Source: a virus. Taken from it: DNA of 48,037 bases. Location: positions 1 to 48,037 of the IMG/VR virus record IMGVR_UViG_3300022562_000539; one strand, written 5' to 3'. The notes under the pieces were generated by a model. It was given only the letters and a program-made list of their open reading frames with translations, was not told the origin of the DNA and did not search any database. Every line of letters starts with the position of its first letter. The stretch's first letter is position 1. Shown piece by piece: positions 6,686 through 16,660 of the stretch. The position numbers and the translations under genes were made by a program.

Positions 6686-8741
6686 CCAAAGATTTTACGA
6701 CAGCAACCGCGTTTACAAACTTCCCCTAACCAAAATAGCTGTAGTTGACACAGAAACGTTAGGTTTAGATGCACGTTGGAATCCTGCACTACCTGTTTAC
6801 TGCACTTGCATTTTAGAAGTCGCTCAAGACGGTAAGCAGAAAGTCAAGCGCTACTACAACGTAACTAAGGCTATTGAACGGTTACAGGAGCTTCTAGCTG
6901 ACAAATGGTTGCTGGTGATGCACAACGCCAAACACGACTTAAGTATCCTTAACATCCGTGGCTTAAACCATACTATCGTGCCTGGAGAGTTATCTATAGC
7001 TGACACGATGGTAATGGAGTATACGATAGATTCAACCCGCGATAGCTACAGCTTACAGTCGTTGACAGGCGCTAAAGATAACGTGATAGCATCGTTTGTA
7101 GAGAAAGGGTTACTAGACAAAGTGATACCGCCTACAGAATTCTGGAGTATCGATTGGTCAACCAACACAGAAGCAGTGAAGCTTATCGCCGATTATTGTG
7201 TTTCAGACGTTAAAGCAACGTTAATGCTCTATAAAGCGCAAGCTAAAGAATACAACAATGAGCCACGGTTTATCAATACGTTGGCTTGCTTAGAGTTTCC
7301 AATGCTGTCAGTGCTGAGTGAGCTTGAGGTATCTGGCAGCGCGGTTGACATGTCATCGCTTGCTTCCATAACACAAGACTTATACGCTGACAAAGACCAG
7401 CTTGAGAAACAGATAGCTGTAGAAGCTGGAATGCTACCTACGTTAAAGTGGAGCGATAAGAAGAACAGATATGTACCATACGTTAAGACCTATACAAACG
7501 GTGCTATTGAACGTTACAAGCAAGCGAGCACTGACGAGTGGAAAGGCTATCGTAACAAGAACAATTTGCTTAAGCACTACCTTGATAACGATGGATGTGC
7601 GCTCACTATGTGGGAAGGACACATCCCCTCTGATACTGATGGATGTTTTATTTATGACCATTGCCCTCTCGTCAAGTTCAACAGTAGTGCAGCTACTGGT
7701 CACGTTTGGTGGTTACTTAACCGATATTGTCCGGATGTATTAGAGGCTGCTGAGTCAACGAAAGTTGGCAAGCCTAAGCTAGACAAAAGCTTCATAGCTG
7801 ACATAAGCGAGCAAATACCAGAGAACCTGCCCATCGCTAAGATAACCCAGGTTAATAAAACGCTGTCGATGGTAGAAGGCATTAGTAAGCACATTCAACA
7901 CAATCATCGAATACACCCTAGCTTTCAAAACACTCGCACCAGAACTACACGCCTAAGCTGCACAAATCCTAACCTACAACAGATGACGCGAGTAGGAACC
8001 ATCATAAACGGCACTGACTACGGTAAGCGAATTCGCTCGTTGTTTTCTGCTGAATCTGGTAACAAGATACTTGTGGCTGACCTTGACAGGATAGAGATTG
8101 CAGTGTTAGCATTCTTCTTAGATGCGATGTGCGGGGACTCCAGTCTCAAAAGTACAGTGAATGACCCTACAGTGGACGTGCATCAAGCGAACGCTGACTT
8201 GTGGGGCGTAAGTAGGGTAGTAGCAAAGACCATCATATTTCTTCTTGTGTATGGCGGTCAACCTCCGTTGATGTTCAAGCGTGGCTTAACTAAAACCCTA
8301 GAAGAAGCCAAGCAAACATTCGACACTGTGAACCGTAACCAACCAGCGATACAGCAGGCTAAGTTAAAAGTCTACAAGCGTATCGAGAAGGTAGGATACA
8401 TCAGCAATCCCTTTAGGGCACGCGGTCGGTATCCTGAGCTTATGGGCAGTAAATGGGAGCGCCTACGCGGTGAGCGTCAGTCTTTCAACTACCTGATTCA
8501 AAAGACAGCGCGAGACGTGATGCACCTCCTAGCAATTCACTCGTTGCCAATTATCAAAAGCTTCAACGCTAAGATAGTAAACCTAGTTCACGATGAGCTT
8601 GTAGTTGAGTGTCCAGAGGTTGAGGCTGAGTTTCTCAAAGCAGCACTAAATGCTCTTTGGAACAACCGTCTGGACTTGCTAGCAGGTACTAGAGTTAACG
8701 GAGATTGGAACATAGGTAACAACTGGGCAGAAGCTAAATAA
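6672..8741 (+). CDS. DNA polymerase, family A (T7 type)
   Basis: This is the replicative polymerase with 3'-5' proofreading; 689 residues compares with about 704 in T7. Exonuclease motifs are VVDTETLG (about residue 25), MHNAKHD (about 83) and YCVSD (about 178). Polymerase motif A is VADLDRIEIAVLA (about 469), motif B is RVVAKTIIFLLVYGG (about 515-529) and motif C is LVHDELV (about 639). Motif B has phenylalanine at the site equivalent to E. coli Pol I F762, where T7 has tyrosine. All catalytic acids are present. The start has an AGGAGAC ribosome-binding site inside the HNH gene. The end is followed by a strong hairpin. No thioredoxin-binding loop was identified with certainty. Confidence 0.92.
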   Translation: MSFSDQRFYDSNRVYKLPLTKIAVVDTETLGLDARWNPALPVYCTCILEVAQDGKQKVKRYYNVTKAIERLQELLADKWLLVMHNAKHDLSILNIRGLNHTIVPGELSIADTMVMEYTIDSTRDSYSLQSLTGAKDNVIASFVEKGLLDKVIPPTEFWSIDWSTNTEAVKLIADYCVSDVKATLMLYKAQAKEYNNEPRFINTLACLEFPMLSVLSELEVSGSAVDMSSLASITQDLYADKDQLEKQIAVEAGMLPTLKWSDKKNRYVPYVKTYTNGAIERYKQASTDEWKGYRNKNNLLKHYLDNDGCALTMWEGHIPSDTDGCFIYDHCPLVKFNSSAATGHVWWLLNRYCPDVLEAAESTKVGKPKLDKSFIADISEQIPENLPIAKITQVNKTLSMVEGISKHIQHNHRIHPSFQNTRTRTTRLSCTNPNLQQMTRVGTIINGTDYGKRIRSLFSAESGNKILVADLDRIEIAVLAFFLDAMCGDSSLKSTVNDPTVDVHQANADLWGVSRVVAKTIIFLLVYGGQPPLMFKRGLTKTLEEAKQTFDTVNRNQPAIQQAKLKVYKRIEKVGYISNPFRARGRYPELMGSKWERLRGERQSFNYLIQKTARDVMHLLAIHSLPIIKSFNAKIVNLVHDELVVECPEVEAEFLKAALNALWNNRLDLLAGTRVNGDWNIGNNWAEAK

Positions 8742-8768
8742 AACTTAATGCGGTAGGTTCCCCACATT

Positions 8769-8797
8769 GACCCTCTTGTAGCAACTACAGGAGGGTC
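8769..8797 (+). terminator. Strong hairpin that also contains the next gene's SD
   Basis: A 13-bp stem (8769-8781 with 8785-8797, one G.U pair) closes a CAA loop and is followed by TTTA. It ends the DNA polymerase transcript. Its 3' arm contains AGGAGGG (8789-8795), eight bases before the TTG start at 8804, so the ribosome-binding site of the first structural gene is buried in the stem of any read-through mRNA. Confidence 0.8.
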
Positions 8798-8803
8798 TTT
8801 ACA

Positions 8804-9817
8804 TTGGGAGCAGTTACAGCAGGCGTTGCTGTTGCTGGCGGTTTACTAGGGCTTAACCAAAAACAGAAGGAAGCTAAGCAGCAAAAGCAACTGTTAGAGA
8901 AACAGGACGCAGCACAGCGGATGCAGGCTGACTTACAGCTATTCAGCCTACTACAGCAGCGACAGTCAGACAACTTAAACAATCTGCTTACGGAGTCAAT
9001 GCAAAAGCAGCAGTACATGCAAACTCAAGCCACGCTTGATGCGCAAGCACTACAGCAGCAATTAGCTCTAACACAATCAGGATTAGCTAACGAAGTAAAC
9101 AAAGCAGCAGGCGACGCCGGAACAGTACAGAAGCAAATGGCTGCTGAGTCCTCGCGCTCGGACGCTAGGCTTCAAGCAGGTGCTCAAGCTGTACAGGAGT
9201 TTGCTAACGCAAGTAGCGAAGAACAAGGTGTGATTAGTTCTGTGTTAAAGCAACTTCAGCAAACTGGAAGTAACCAAAACTCTATCGCTCTGTTGTTAGA
9301 CTATGCAGCCTCAGCAGGAGGCGTTAATGAGGCAATGCAGATGCTTTCAGGCGGTACAGGCTACGAAGCTACAGAGGCAGCAGCTAACGTGGCTAGGGCG
9401 TCTCAGCTAGGAGATACTAAGACAGATTTAGCTAAGGCATCAGCCAAGGCTGGTATGAATTTAGCCGATGTGCAGTACGGGTTAGCTAACGCGCAAGCAG
9501 CGATTGAAAAGCAAGGCAACGATATGAATTACCGAAGCAGCCAAGCTAACGATGCTGCTGTGTATGAAACTAACCAAGCTGGACTATCAGCAGCGAGAGC
9601 AGCGAACAACGCCAACTACAGCATCATGAACTCTACAAACAAACTACAACAGCAGTCTAAATACTTAAGCTCTATCGCCAACGAGAGCGCTATTAAACAG
9701 GGTTCAGCAATTAACTCTGAGATACTGGCGCTACAAAGTAGCAACATACGAGCACCAGGATTCTTAGACTATGTTGGCGTAGGTTTACAGGGATACACTA
9801 ACTTTAGGAGCTTATAA
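8804..9817 (+). CDS. Internal virion protein, gp14-like
   Basis: The 337-residue protein begins with a hydrophobic Gly/Ala/Val-rich segment (residues 2-17) followed by a long Gln/Ala-rich helical region (about 18-230), then Asn/Ala-rich repeats. This resembles T7 gp14-type internal core proteins that are ejected and inserted into the host envelope. The start codon is TTG with AGGAGGG eight bases upstream, embedded in the preceding hairpin. No earlier start is plausible because the frame would run into the polymerase terminator. It is followed by the two large tail/core genes. Assignment rests on composition and position. Confidence 0.6.
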   Translation: MGAVTAGVAVAGGLLGLNQKQKEAKQQKQLLEKQDAAQRMQADLQLFSLLQQRQSDNLNNLLTESMQKQQYMQTQATLDAQALQQQLALTQSGLANEVNKAAGDAGTVQKQMAAESSRSDARLQAGAQAVQEFANASSEEQGVISSVLKQLQQTGSNQNSIALLLDYAASAGGVNEAMQMLSGGTGYEATEAAANVARASQLGDTKTDLAKASAKAGMNLADVQYGLANAQAAIEKQGNDMNYRSSQANDAAVYETNQAGLSAARAANNANYSIMNSTNKLQQQSKYLSSIANESAIKQGSAINSEILALQSSNIRAPGFLDYVGVGLQGYTNFRSL

Positions 9818-9868
9818 TGATGACCAATGCTACCGTAGAGATTACGACAAAGGGGGACTAACGAGAGT

Positions 9869-12800
9869 ATGCAGTCACGTATGGTAGGTACTGACTCAGG
9901 CTTAAACATGATTGATAACGCCAGTGAATCGGTGGTAAAGACTGCTACAGATGCAGCCTCGCAAAGCACCGCACTCACCAGCAACTTTCTAACTGAGTCA
10001 CAGCAGAGAACAAAACAGATACTAGACCTACAGACACAAATGGAAGCTGTAAGGTCACAGAAACCAGTAAATAACCCGTTAGGCGCTATAACAGAGTCGG
10101 TTGGGAAACTATTGATACAGCAACAACAGCTTAAAGCGAAGAAAGCTGTTGAAGCTGAGAAGGTTAACCAAACTGTCAAGGGTACGCGGTTAAAATCAGC
10201 GTTAGCTAACAATGAGATTGCTAACAAGGAAACACAGAAAATAGCAGACGAAAGTAACCTGATTATCAGAGGTGATACGGAAGCTCAACTAGTAAGCCTG
10301 TACCAGCAAGAGCCAGGTGTGGAAAGGTTTAGAAGCCAAGGCGCTAAAATCATCAGTGACGCTATTGACAGAGGCTTATCTTCAAAAGACACAGTAGAGC
10401 TGATGCGAGATTTCGTTAATAAGCCAGCGATGGAAAGACACGACGCTAGAGGCAAGCGCTTAGATGATGAGATGCAAAAGCTTCAAGATGCCAAGGTAGA
10501 CCAGATAACAGAGACCCAACGTTTGTTGATGCAACCTTCTATAGCTACCCTCCGTAACCTACCGCCAACAGAACAAGCGAAACCTTATCTTGACGCAATC
10601 TCTAACAATATCAAGAGTGTTATAGCTAACCCATCGTTAACAGAAGAGCAGCGGTATAGGATATCAACTGCTCTAATCAGAGAAGCCAGAGAAGCATACG
10701 GCACGAAAGCAGAAGCGTTTTCTAAAATCAATAGTAACCTAGATAAGATGGCTAACTATCTGCAACTAGGTAAGCAAGCTCGTGCAGAGTTTGAAGCTGA
10801 CGGCAACCTTGATAAGTACAAAGGTAAGATAAGGTATGCTAAGGAATTATACGGCGACTGGGGCGATGCGATGGCGCAACCAGGCGAAGCTGAGAAGTTT
10901 AAGGCTGACATCGCCAGCAACGTTAACACTACCCAACGTTTAGAAACTGAAGTTAAACAGCGTCTTGGTGTTAACTTAAACTTTACCGAACAAGAAACAC
11001 AGATGATTGCTAAACGTATGCTTACTAACCCTGCTTACCTAATCGAAATGAAGAAGTCACCAGAGTTTAGTAGTAACCGAAGTGTTCAGGCTGCGATTAC
11101 CTTAGCTGAGAGTTACGAAGCCTACAGCAAAGATAAGGTAGAGCTTGAGAACTGGAAAGCAGATGAAGGCGTTAACTATGCCAACCTAAACTTAAGAGTA
11201 GCAACCAACAGAGCGCAGCTTATAGAAAGCATCGCCCGTGCCACTGCTGCTCAAAAGTCGGGAACTATCACACCAGAGCAGCAAGCCACGTTAAACTTCA
11301 ACCAACGCGCCTTGCAAAACATGCCTGAGTTACAGTTTATCGTTGACCAGATGGCGCAGAAACTTAAGCCTAACGGCTCCGGTAACATTGACCCTAATGA
11401 GCTTAAGAAAGCTGCTGATTTGACAGAGCAAGGGTTAATAGGCGTCATGAATGCTACTAACGCTAAGGTGAGACAAAGAGAGCAAGCGTTAATTGATAAG
11501 TACCCAGCGCTGCAACAATACAACATGATGCGCCCTCGTGATGTGTTGACAAAGGAAGCGTCGGGAGAACAGAAGCAACTTGACCAGCGTTTAGAGAATG
11601 CTCGCCAGTTAATTCAACAACAGCAGATACAGCAGTCTCAACCTCAGCAATACGGACAACAGTCCCCTTTTGATGCTGCGTCTACTTTGGGAGCCGAAAT
11701 AGACGCCAACGGTTTGCTCAAGATAGCACCTAGACAAAGGCTCAACACAACAACCTATAACGGAAAAACCCTAGTCACTCCGGTGCTAGGGCAAAAGACT
11801 GTTGTTACTTCGGCTTGGCATGACAGCCGCGATGGTGGGCGTAGAAAACATGCAGGTGGTGACTTTGACGCTAAGATGGGTACTCATGCTGTGGCTATGG
11901 TATCTGGCACTGTAGGCTACATAGGCGAAGACCCTAAAGGCTACGGTGGCTACATGGATATCATAGGTGATAATGGCTTTGTCTACCGATACGGTCATCA
12001 AGGGGGATTTAAGTTTAAACCAGGGCAACAAGTTAAACCAGGTGACATAGTATCAGTAAGCGATGGCTCAGGCGTAGGTGACCCTCACTTGCACTTCGAG
12101 GTACAACCAAAAGCTAATTACGATTCTAACGGTAGATACCAGCCTGCATTCGGTGAATCAGCTACGATTGACCCATTAGAACACTTGGCTAAAATGAACG
12201 CCAATAACTCTTCTGTGTTAATGCCAAGGATGAAAACCAGCGCGGGAGCCAGAAGCAACCCACGTTACAAAGTACCAAATGACGCTGCTTTACTCCCCCA
12301 AGGTGGCGCGTTAATGGCTAACACAGTTCAATTCATAGGTAGCAACCCACGTAACGCAAGAGGTGTTATGACAAACCAACGACCAATACGCACAGGCAGC
12401 TTACCTTGGAATATAGGCGAGGTAGGCAAAACACAATATGATTACAACGATGACATGGGATACGCGAAGCTACGCGCTAATCCACAGTTTCTAAAAGCAA
12501 TCGTTGACTCCGCACGAGAGCTACAAGTTCCTCAAGAGTGGATTGCTGACATCATACGCCAGGAGTCTGGAGAGAAAATGAGCGTTAGCGACAGGTCGAA
12601 TGGAGGCTTAAACGTCGGCTTGTTTGGATTCGGTAACGACAGTTTTAATGACATCCGCACTAGCCAAATAAACAAGATGAACGAAGTACAGCAAGTGCAA
12701 CTATTCACTCGATACATGAAGGATAACGGATGGATGAAGCACGTAGCTCAGCGTGGCGGTGCAGCCGATATCAGCCAATTTTGGGCAATACTTCGGATGG

Positions 12801-13060
12801 GCACGGGATGGAGAAACAGAGTGTTAAAAGACAGCGTTGGATTCTTAGACCAACGTATGAACGATACTGGTGTACTGTGGCGGGATGAACTAAAGCTACT
12901 AGGAAAGTGGGCTGGTAGAAGCTACGGCATACCAGGAACCAGAAGCAGACAGTTGAGAAGTTCAGCCGTCACAGAAGACCAGCACGCGAGTTGCAAAATA
13001 TGTCAACAGATGTTAAACAGCGGCTCTAGTATTTTACCTCACTCCCACGATATAGGCTAA
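9869..13060 (+). CDS. Internal virion protein with M23 peptidase and lysozyme-like region
   Basis: This 1063-residue virion protein probably opens the cell wall for DNA entry. Residues 1-600 are helical and Gln-rich. An M23 metallopeptidase domain spans about 635-750, with KHAGGDFD (His and Asp zinc ligands near 661-665) and HLHFE (near 739). A second putative peptidoglycan-active region spans about 875-985 with VPQEWIADIIRQESG, a lytic-transglycosylase-like helix. T7 gp16 carries a transglycosylase; combining it with M23 in one protein is less usual. A GGGGG stretch lies 13 bases upstream of the ATG and a weaker GAGAG closer. A 14-codon frame sits between it and the previous gene. Confidence 0.75.
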   Translation: MQSRMVGTDSGLNMIDNASESVVKTATDAASQSTALTSNFLTESQQRTKQILDLQTQMEAVRSQKPVNNPLGAITESVGKLLIQQQQLKAKKAVEAEKVNQTVKGTRLKSALANNEIANKETQKIADESNLIIRGDTEAQLVSLYQQEPGVERFRSQGAKIISDAIDRGLSSKDTVELMRDFVNKPAMERHDARGKRLDDEMQKLQDAKVDQITETQRLLMQPSIATLRNLPPTEQAKPYLDAISNNIKSVIANPSLTEEQRYRISTALIREAREAYGTKAEAFSKINSNLDKMANYLQLGKQARAEFEADGNLDKYKGKIRYAKELYGDWGDAMAQPGEAEKFKADIASNVNTTQRLETEVKQRLGVNLNFTEQETQMIAKRMLTNPAYLIEMKKSPEFSSNRSVQAAITLAESYEAYSKDKVELENWKADEGVNYANLNLRVATNRAQLIESIARATAAQKSGTITPEQQATLNFNQRALQNMPELQFIVDQMAQKLKPNGSGNIDPNELKKAADLTEQGLIGVMNATNAKVRQREQALIDKYPALQQYNMMRPRDVLTKEASGEQKQLDQRLENARQLIQQQQIQQSQPQQYGQQSPFDAASTLGAEIDANGLLKIAPRQRLNTTTYNGKTLVTPVLGQKTVVTSAWHDSRDGGRRKHAGGDFDAKMGTHAVAMVSGTVGYIGEDPKGYGGYMDIIGDNGFVYRYGHQGGFKFKPGQQVKPGDIVSVSDGSGVGDPHLHFEVQPKANYDSNGRYQPAFGESATIDPLEHLAKMNANNSSVLMPRMKTSAGARSNPRYKVPNDAALLPQGGALMANTVQFIGSNPRNARGVMTNQRPIRTGSLPWNIGEVGKTQYDYNDDMGYAKLRANPQFLKAIVDSARELQVPQEWIADIIRQESGEKMSVSDRSNGGLNVGLFGFGNDSFNDIRTSQINKMNEVQQVQLFTRYMKDNGWMKHVAQRGGAADISQFWAILRMGTGWRNRVLKDSVGFLDQRMNDTGVLWRDELKLLGKWAGRSYGIPGTRSRQLRSSAVTEDQHASCKICQQMLNSGSSILPHSHDIG

Positions 13061-13104
13061 CATATGACTATTAGAGAATCGCTTCAAAGGAGGACTTAAG
13101 CGCG

Positions 13105-15741
13105 ATGCCAAATAAACTCAAGCCACATCAAACGATAGACGACCCAGACTTACAGCTAGTAAGTAGCTTCGGTGGGCTATCATCAGCTAGCTATAACCGC
13201 ACAGGTGATGTAGTTTACCAAGATAAGTTAGTAAACGCTTACGTAGCTAACAACGGTGAAATAGTCAAACGCGCAGGCTCAAAAGTTAACACTGGTATTT
13301 CGTATTACGATAGCGCCACAGGTAACGGTGTTAAACGGTTTACATTTGATAACACAAATTACATGATAGCTAAGGTTGGTCGCTCGCTAATTGTTACAGC
13401 AAGTACGACGGACAACTACATAGGCTATAGAACCTATGGAAACATATTCTCAGATGCCGGTGCTAATGATGTGCCTTCATTTGCTGTGAGAGTCGAGAGC
13501 AGTTACTGTCATGTGTTGATAGCGACGGCTAACTGTCAGATGGTAACAATCACGATAGTAAAGAACATCCTTACAGCGCCTAGCGTGGCAAGCAATACCC
13601 TATCAGCCACCTTAAGAATACCTGTGTATGGTAGCAATATCTTAAGCAACTCCAACACCATCATACGTCAGGGTAACACGCTATTTCAACCAGGTAGTTT
13701 AACGCACTCATTAGCATCAGTATCTCTAAACTCTCCATTCGTTCCCACTTTAGACCTTGGTAAAATGATCAGGTCACATTCGTTTTTCTTGCTACGTGTA
13801 GTTGATGCTGAGTACATGCCAGGGCTTTATATGGTGAATACTGCTGTACGCAGAAATAGCGTGCCACTAGATGTTAACGTTCAAGTACCTGCTGAATTGC
13901 AATCAAACGCTATAATCAATGAGCCAACACAAGATTTAAGTGAACATACATTAAGAGTATACGCTAACAACACACTGCAAACTAAGGTAACTAATAGGCA
14001 ACCAGCGTCTAACACAGAATGGGACTTCAGTGATGGAGGTTATCAAGCAGGCGCGGGAATGTTTACTAGTCAATCACCATCTTTTGTTAGCTTCGGTGGG
14101 TTAATAACCGGCGGTACAGCTACCACGGTACAAATGGCGAGACTGCGTAACGTACTGCTAGGTGTGCCTATAACAGACATGAGCTGCTATGTTGATAAGA
14201 TTCAAAAGTTACCCACGTATCACGACGCAGCAACAGCCACCATTATATCAGGATATCCCAAGTATTTTTCATTTGCGTCACCTGGAGTTAACTTAAGTCT
14301 TTCTAGCGTAGTGGAGTTAATCCACGTTGGCAATACTACCTTTAACCTAAACTCCACAGTAATCGTAAACCTAGATACTAACGATGCAGCGATTACCATA
14401 GGTGACGGCTACTGTTTCCCCCTATATGGCTACAGATACGCATCTGTAGACGGGAGTTTCCCTGATACCGTGGCTTTCGTAGGCAACAGGTTAGTTATCA
14501 CAGGTAAGATATCTAGAGTTGTATTCTCTAACGCTGATTGGAACTACAGAGGTATTAGTTTCAATAACCTACAGATTAGCTCTATAAACTTCAGCGAAAC
14601 GTCAGCATTCAGCGTGACGATAGGACAAGAGACATCCAATATCAAAGGCTTTGAGAGCGTTAACGGTGTAGCTGTGATAGCCACAGATAACGGTATCTAT
14701 CGTATCAGCGCTAGCAGTAACGCTAACCAACCAGCTAACTCAAGTGATGCGATTGTGACTAGGGTATCTAACGAAATCGTAATAAACAACCAGTGCTTTT
14801 CTGTGTTTGGCAATCGTATTTATTATGCGTCTTCCAACGGTTTGTTTGCACTTCAGTACTCAAACGAAACACAAGAGCTAGTTAATGAAAGCTTGAGTAC
14901 CAATGTAAACGATAAGTTTGTTGCAGTTAATAGCCTCAGCTACGTAGAAGACATGCGCTCATTTATGATGACGTTTACAGGTACTAGCGAGGTGCTGGCG
15001 TTGAATGTTGATACTGAATGTTTCTACAGCATTAAGTTTGCCACATCTTTGTTACCTACGATAGATGACTATGGTTTTTACTTCAACGTACCGGGTGATG
15101 GTGTTACATACATGCTCGTCTGTACGTTTGATAAATCGTCTACCAGTGACCTAAGTAACTTCAACTTCAGCTACACTTTACCCGGACGCTGGTGTAGTGT
15201 AACTAACCTACCGAGTTCTGTAGATGCTCTAGTTTGCCCTTCTGAGCTTGTGCAACTGCTCACAACAGAGAAAGTAGTACAAACATCAGGAAGCAATCAT
15301 GTTAGGTCACTAACGGGCAAAAGCTTCATGATACAGGAGTATACTGCTGGTCAGGTACTCCCCATAGACGCGTATGTCGTAAGCAAAGCATTCTACGGCA
15401 GTAGGTTAGACCAGAGTAGCAGAATAGCTAGCGTTAACATAATGCTTGCAGGCGTGGGGTCGGTTGCAGTAGCAGTTGTACACCCAACTAATGATTACAC
15501 AGACCGTGCAACAAGGATAGACGTATGGAATATCAACAGCAACAATTATCAAGGTGAGCCGATGTTAAATGCTGCTTACCCTAAATACAACATTCGCTCT
15601 AGCTCAGGCGATACTAACGTGATTAAGCTACGACAGCTAGGTATATCAGAGGCTTGGTCACTAGCGCTTAAGATAACTGATGTAAGTTTGCTAGGGTTTC
15701 AGTTTATTACAAACGTAAAAAGCCGCAAGAGGCTTAGGTAA
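13105..15741 (+). CDS. Tail tubular protein B-like (nozzle)
   Basis: The 878-residue beta-rich protein has an N-terminal segment (DDPDLQLVSSFGGLSSAS, then NAYVANNGEIVKRAGS near residues 47-62) resembling the start of T7 gp12-type tail tubular proteins, which form the nozzle of the short tail. Its large size and Ser/Asn/Val-rich composition fit. A strong AAAGGAGG site precedes the ATG by about ten bases. The last codons contain the 5' arm of a terminator acting on the opposite strand. Unlike in T7, this gene is separated from tail tubular protein A (28876) by over 13 kb in this map. Confidence 0.65.
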   Translation: MPNKLKPHQTIDDPDLQLVSSFGGLSSASYNRTGDVVYQDKLVNAYVANNGEIVKRAGSKVNTGISYYDSATGNGVKRFTFDNTNYMIAKVGRSLIVTASTTDNYIGYRTYGNIFSDAGANDVPSFAVRVESSYCHVLIATANCQMVTITIVKNILTAPSVASNTLSATLRIPVYGSNILSNSNTIIRQGNTLFQPGSLTHSLASVSLNSPFVPTLDLGKMIRSHSFFLLRVVDAEYMPGLYMVNTAVRRNSVPLDVNVQVPAELQSNAIINEPTQDLSEHTLRVYANNTLQTKVTNRQPASNTEWDFSDGGYQAGAGMFTSQSPSFVSFGGLITGGTATTVQMARLRNVLLGVPITDMSCYVDKIQKLPTYHDAATATIISGYPKYFSFASPGVNLSLSSVVELIHVGNTTFNLNSTVIVNLDTNDAAITIGDGYCFPLYGYRYASVDGSFPDTVAFVGNRLVITGKISRVVFSNADWNYRGISFNNLQISSINFSETSAFSVTIGQETSNIKGFESVNGVAVIATDNGIYRISASSNANQPANSSDAIVTRVSNEIVINNQCFSVFGNRIYYASSNGLFALQYSNETQELVNESLSTNVNDKFVAVNSLSYVEDMRSFMMTFTGTSEVLALNVDTECFYSIKFATSLLPTIDDYGFYFNVPGDGVTYMLVCTFDKSSTSDLSNFNFSYTLPGRWCSVTNLPSSVDALVCPSELVQLLTTEKVVQTSGSNHVRSLTGKSFMIQEYTAGQVLPIDAYVVSKAFYGSRLDQSSRIASVNIMLAGVGSVAVAVVHPTNDYTDRATRIDVWNINSNNYQGEPMLNAAYPKYNIRSSSGDTNVIKLRQLGISEAWSLALKITDVSLLGFQFITNVKSRKRLR

Positions 15742-15754
15742 CTTCTTGCGGCTT
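15720..15754 (-). terminator. Leftward terminator inside the end of the nozzle gene
   Basis: The 11-bp arms 15720-15730 (AAGCCGCAAGA) and 15744-15754 (TCTTGCGGCTT) pair, and on the minus strand the hairpin is followed by a run of T. It terminates the leftward KilAC-type gene. Its 5' part overlaps the last codons of the rightward gene, so one sequence serves coding and opposite-strand termination. Confidence 0.75.
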
Positions 15755-15758
15755 AGGC

Positions 15759-16517
15759 TTATTTAGCTAGCCATAGCTTGAGTTGTTGGTTTAACCATTG
15801 CACACCGGCTGGAGTTAAGCAGCAAGTGAATCTCTCTTTCCCACCTATGCTCACTCCCGCTGGTTTTAACACAAAGAATCCTGAGTCAACATAACACTGG
15901 TATGGCTGGTGTGACCTGTCTTTGAGGCGATAGATAACTTTCTTATCGCGCAACAGTTGAAACAAATCGTTGCGACCAATGCAGCCTAGGTCTTTGGCAA
16001 AGTCGCCTATTAACACTAGTCCGTCACGCTCGATGAAGTCATCAGCTAGGATAGCTTTTGGTTTAAGCTGCTGCACCTCTAGCTGTGCTGCTTCAAGTAA
16101 CCTAGCTGAGGCTTGGAGAGCACGAGCCATTAGCATCTCATCAGATTCTTTAGCTATAGGCGACCAGCCACATACGTTTTGTATCATGACCCTTAGCCCC
16201 ACATTTGCCAACGCTTTGTACATACGTTTAGCTTCTTCAGTAACTCTTGCACCCGTATCAAATGCGTAGTACTCAAGTATTACAGCTAGAGCAGTATCAG
16301 GTATTCCAACCTCAGAAAACCTATCACCCTCAAACCCATGCTCCATAAGCTTTTGAGATAGTTTCGACTGAGTTTTCCTATCACTCGAAAAAGCCTCAGT
16401 TAAGGTAGGTTGTGCTACACCCGCTAGCTTAGCAGCGCCACGTATGCTGCAATACCCGATACCGTTGCTGTCTACTTTCAGGTCACTTTTGATTGATGCC
16501 AATGTAATCTGTGTCAT
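15759..16517 (-). CDS. KilAC-type antirepressor/regulatory protein
   Basis: This 252-residue protein probably binds DNA and regulates transcription. The N-terminal part (GYCSIRGAAKLAGVAQPTL, residues about 20-38) is helix-turn-helix-like. The middle (DTGARVTEEAKRMYKAL, VGLRVMIQNVCGW) is a type I recall from cyanobacterial and cyanophage proteins. The C-terminal 100 residues (LVLIGDFAKDLG, FVLKPAG, CCLTPAGVQWLNQQL) match the KilAC antirepressor C-terminal domain. A paralogue with the same order is at 45834-46607. A CGAGGA ribosome-binding site precedes the ATG. Antirepressor domains occur in lytic as well as temperate phages. Confidence 0.7.
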   Translation of the reverse strand: MTQITLASIKSDLKVDSNGIGYCSIRGAAKLAGVAQPTLTEAFSSDRKTQSKLSQKLMEHGFEGDRFSEVGIPDTALAVILEYYAFDTGARVTEEAKRMYKALANVGLRVMIQNVCGWSPIAKESDEMLMARALQASARLLEAAQLEVQQLKPKAILADDFIERDGLVLIGDFAKDLGCIGRNDLFQLLRDKKVIYRLKDRSHQPYQCYVDSGFFVLKPAGVSIGGKERFTCCLTPAGVQWLNQQLKLWLAK

Positions 16518-16603
16518 TTGTATGTCCTCGTTGGTTTTGTTTTGCTTGAGAATGCAGCTAGGTTGAACGATAGAATAGGCTCAACCCTGGCATTTTATCT
16601 ACT

Positions 16604-16660
16604 CTACTGCTCTGTGTTTAATGTGTTAGCAATGGCTTCGTAAGCTTCTCTTAAGTTCAT
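16604..16660 (-). CDS. Tiny coupled ORF (18 aa)
   Basis: The frame encodes MNLREAYEAIANTLNTEQ and has an excellent AAGGAG site eight bases upstream. Its ATG overlaps the TGA of the preceding 51-residue frame (ATGA). The near-ideal ribosome-binding site and 4-base overlap argue that it is translated. It may be a real microprotein or a regulatory leader; function unknown. Confidence 0.45.
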   Translation of the reverse strand: MNLREAYEAIANTLNTEQ

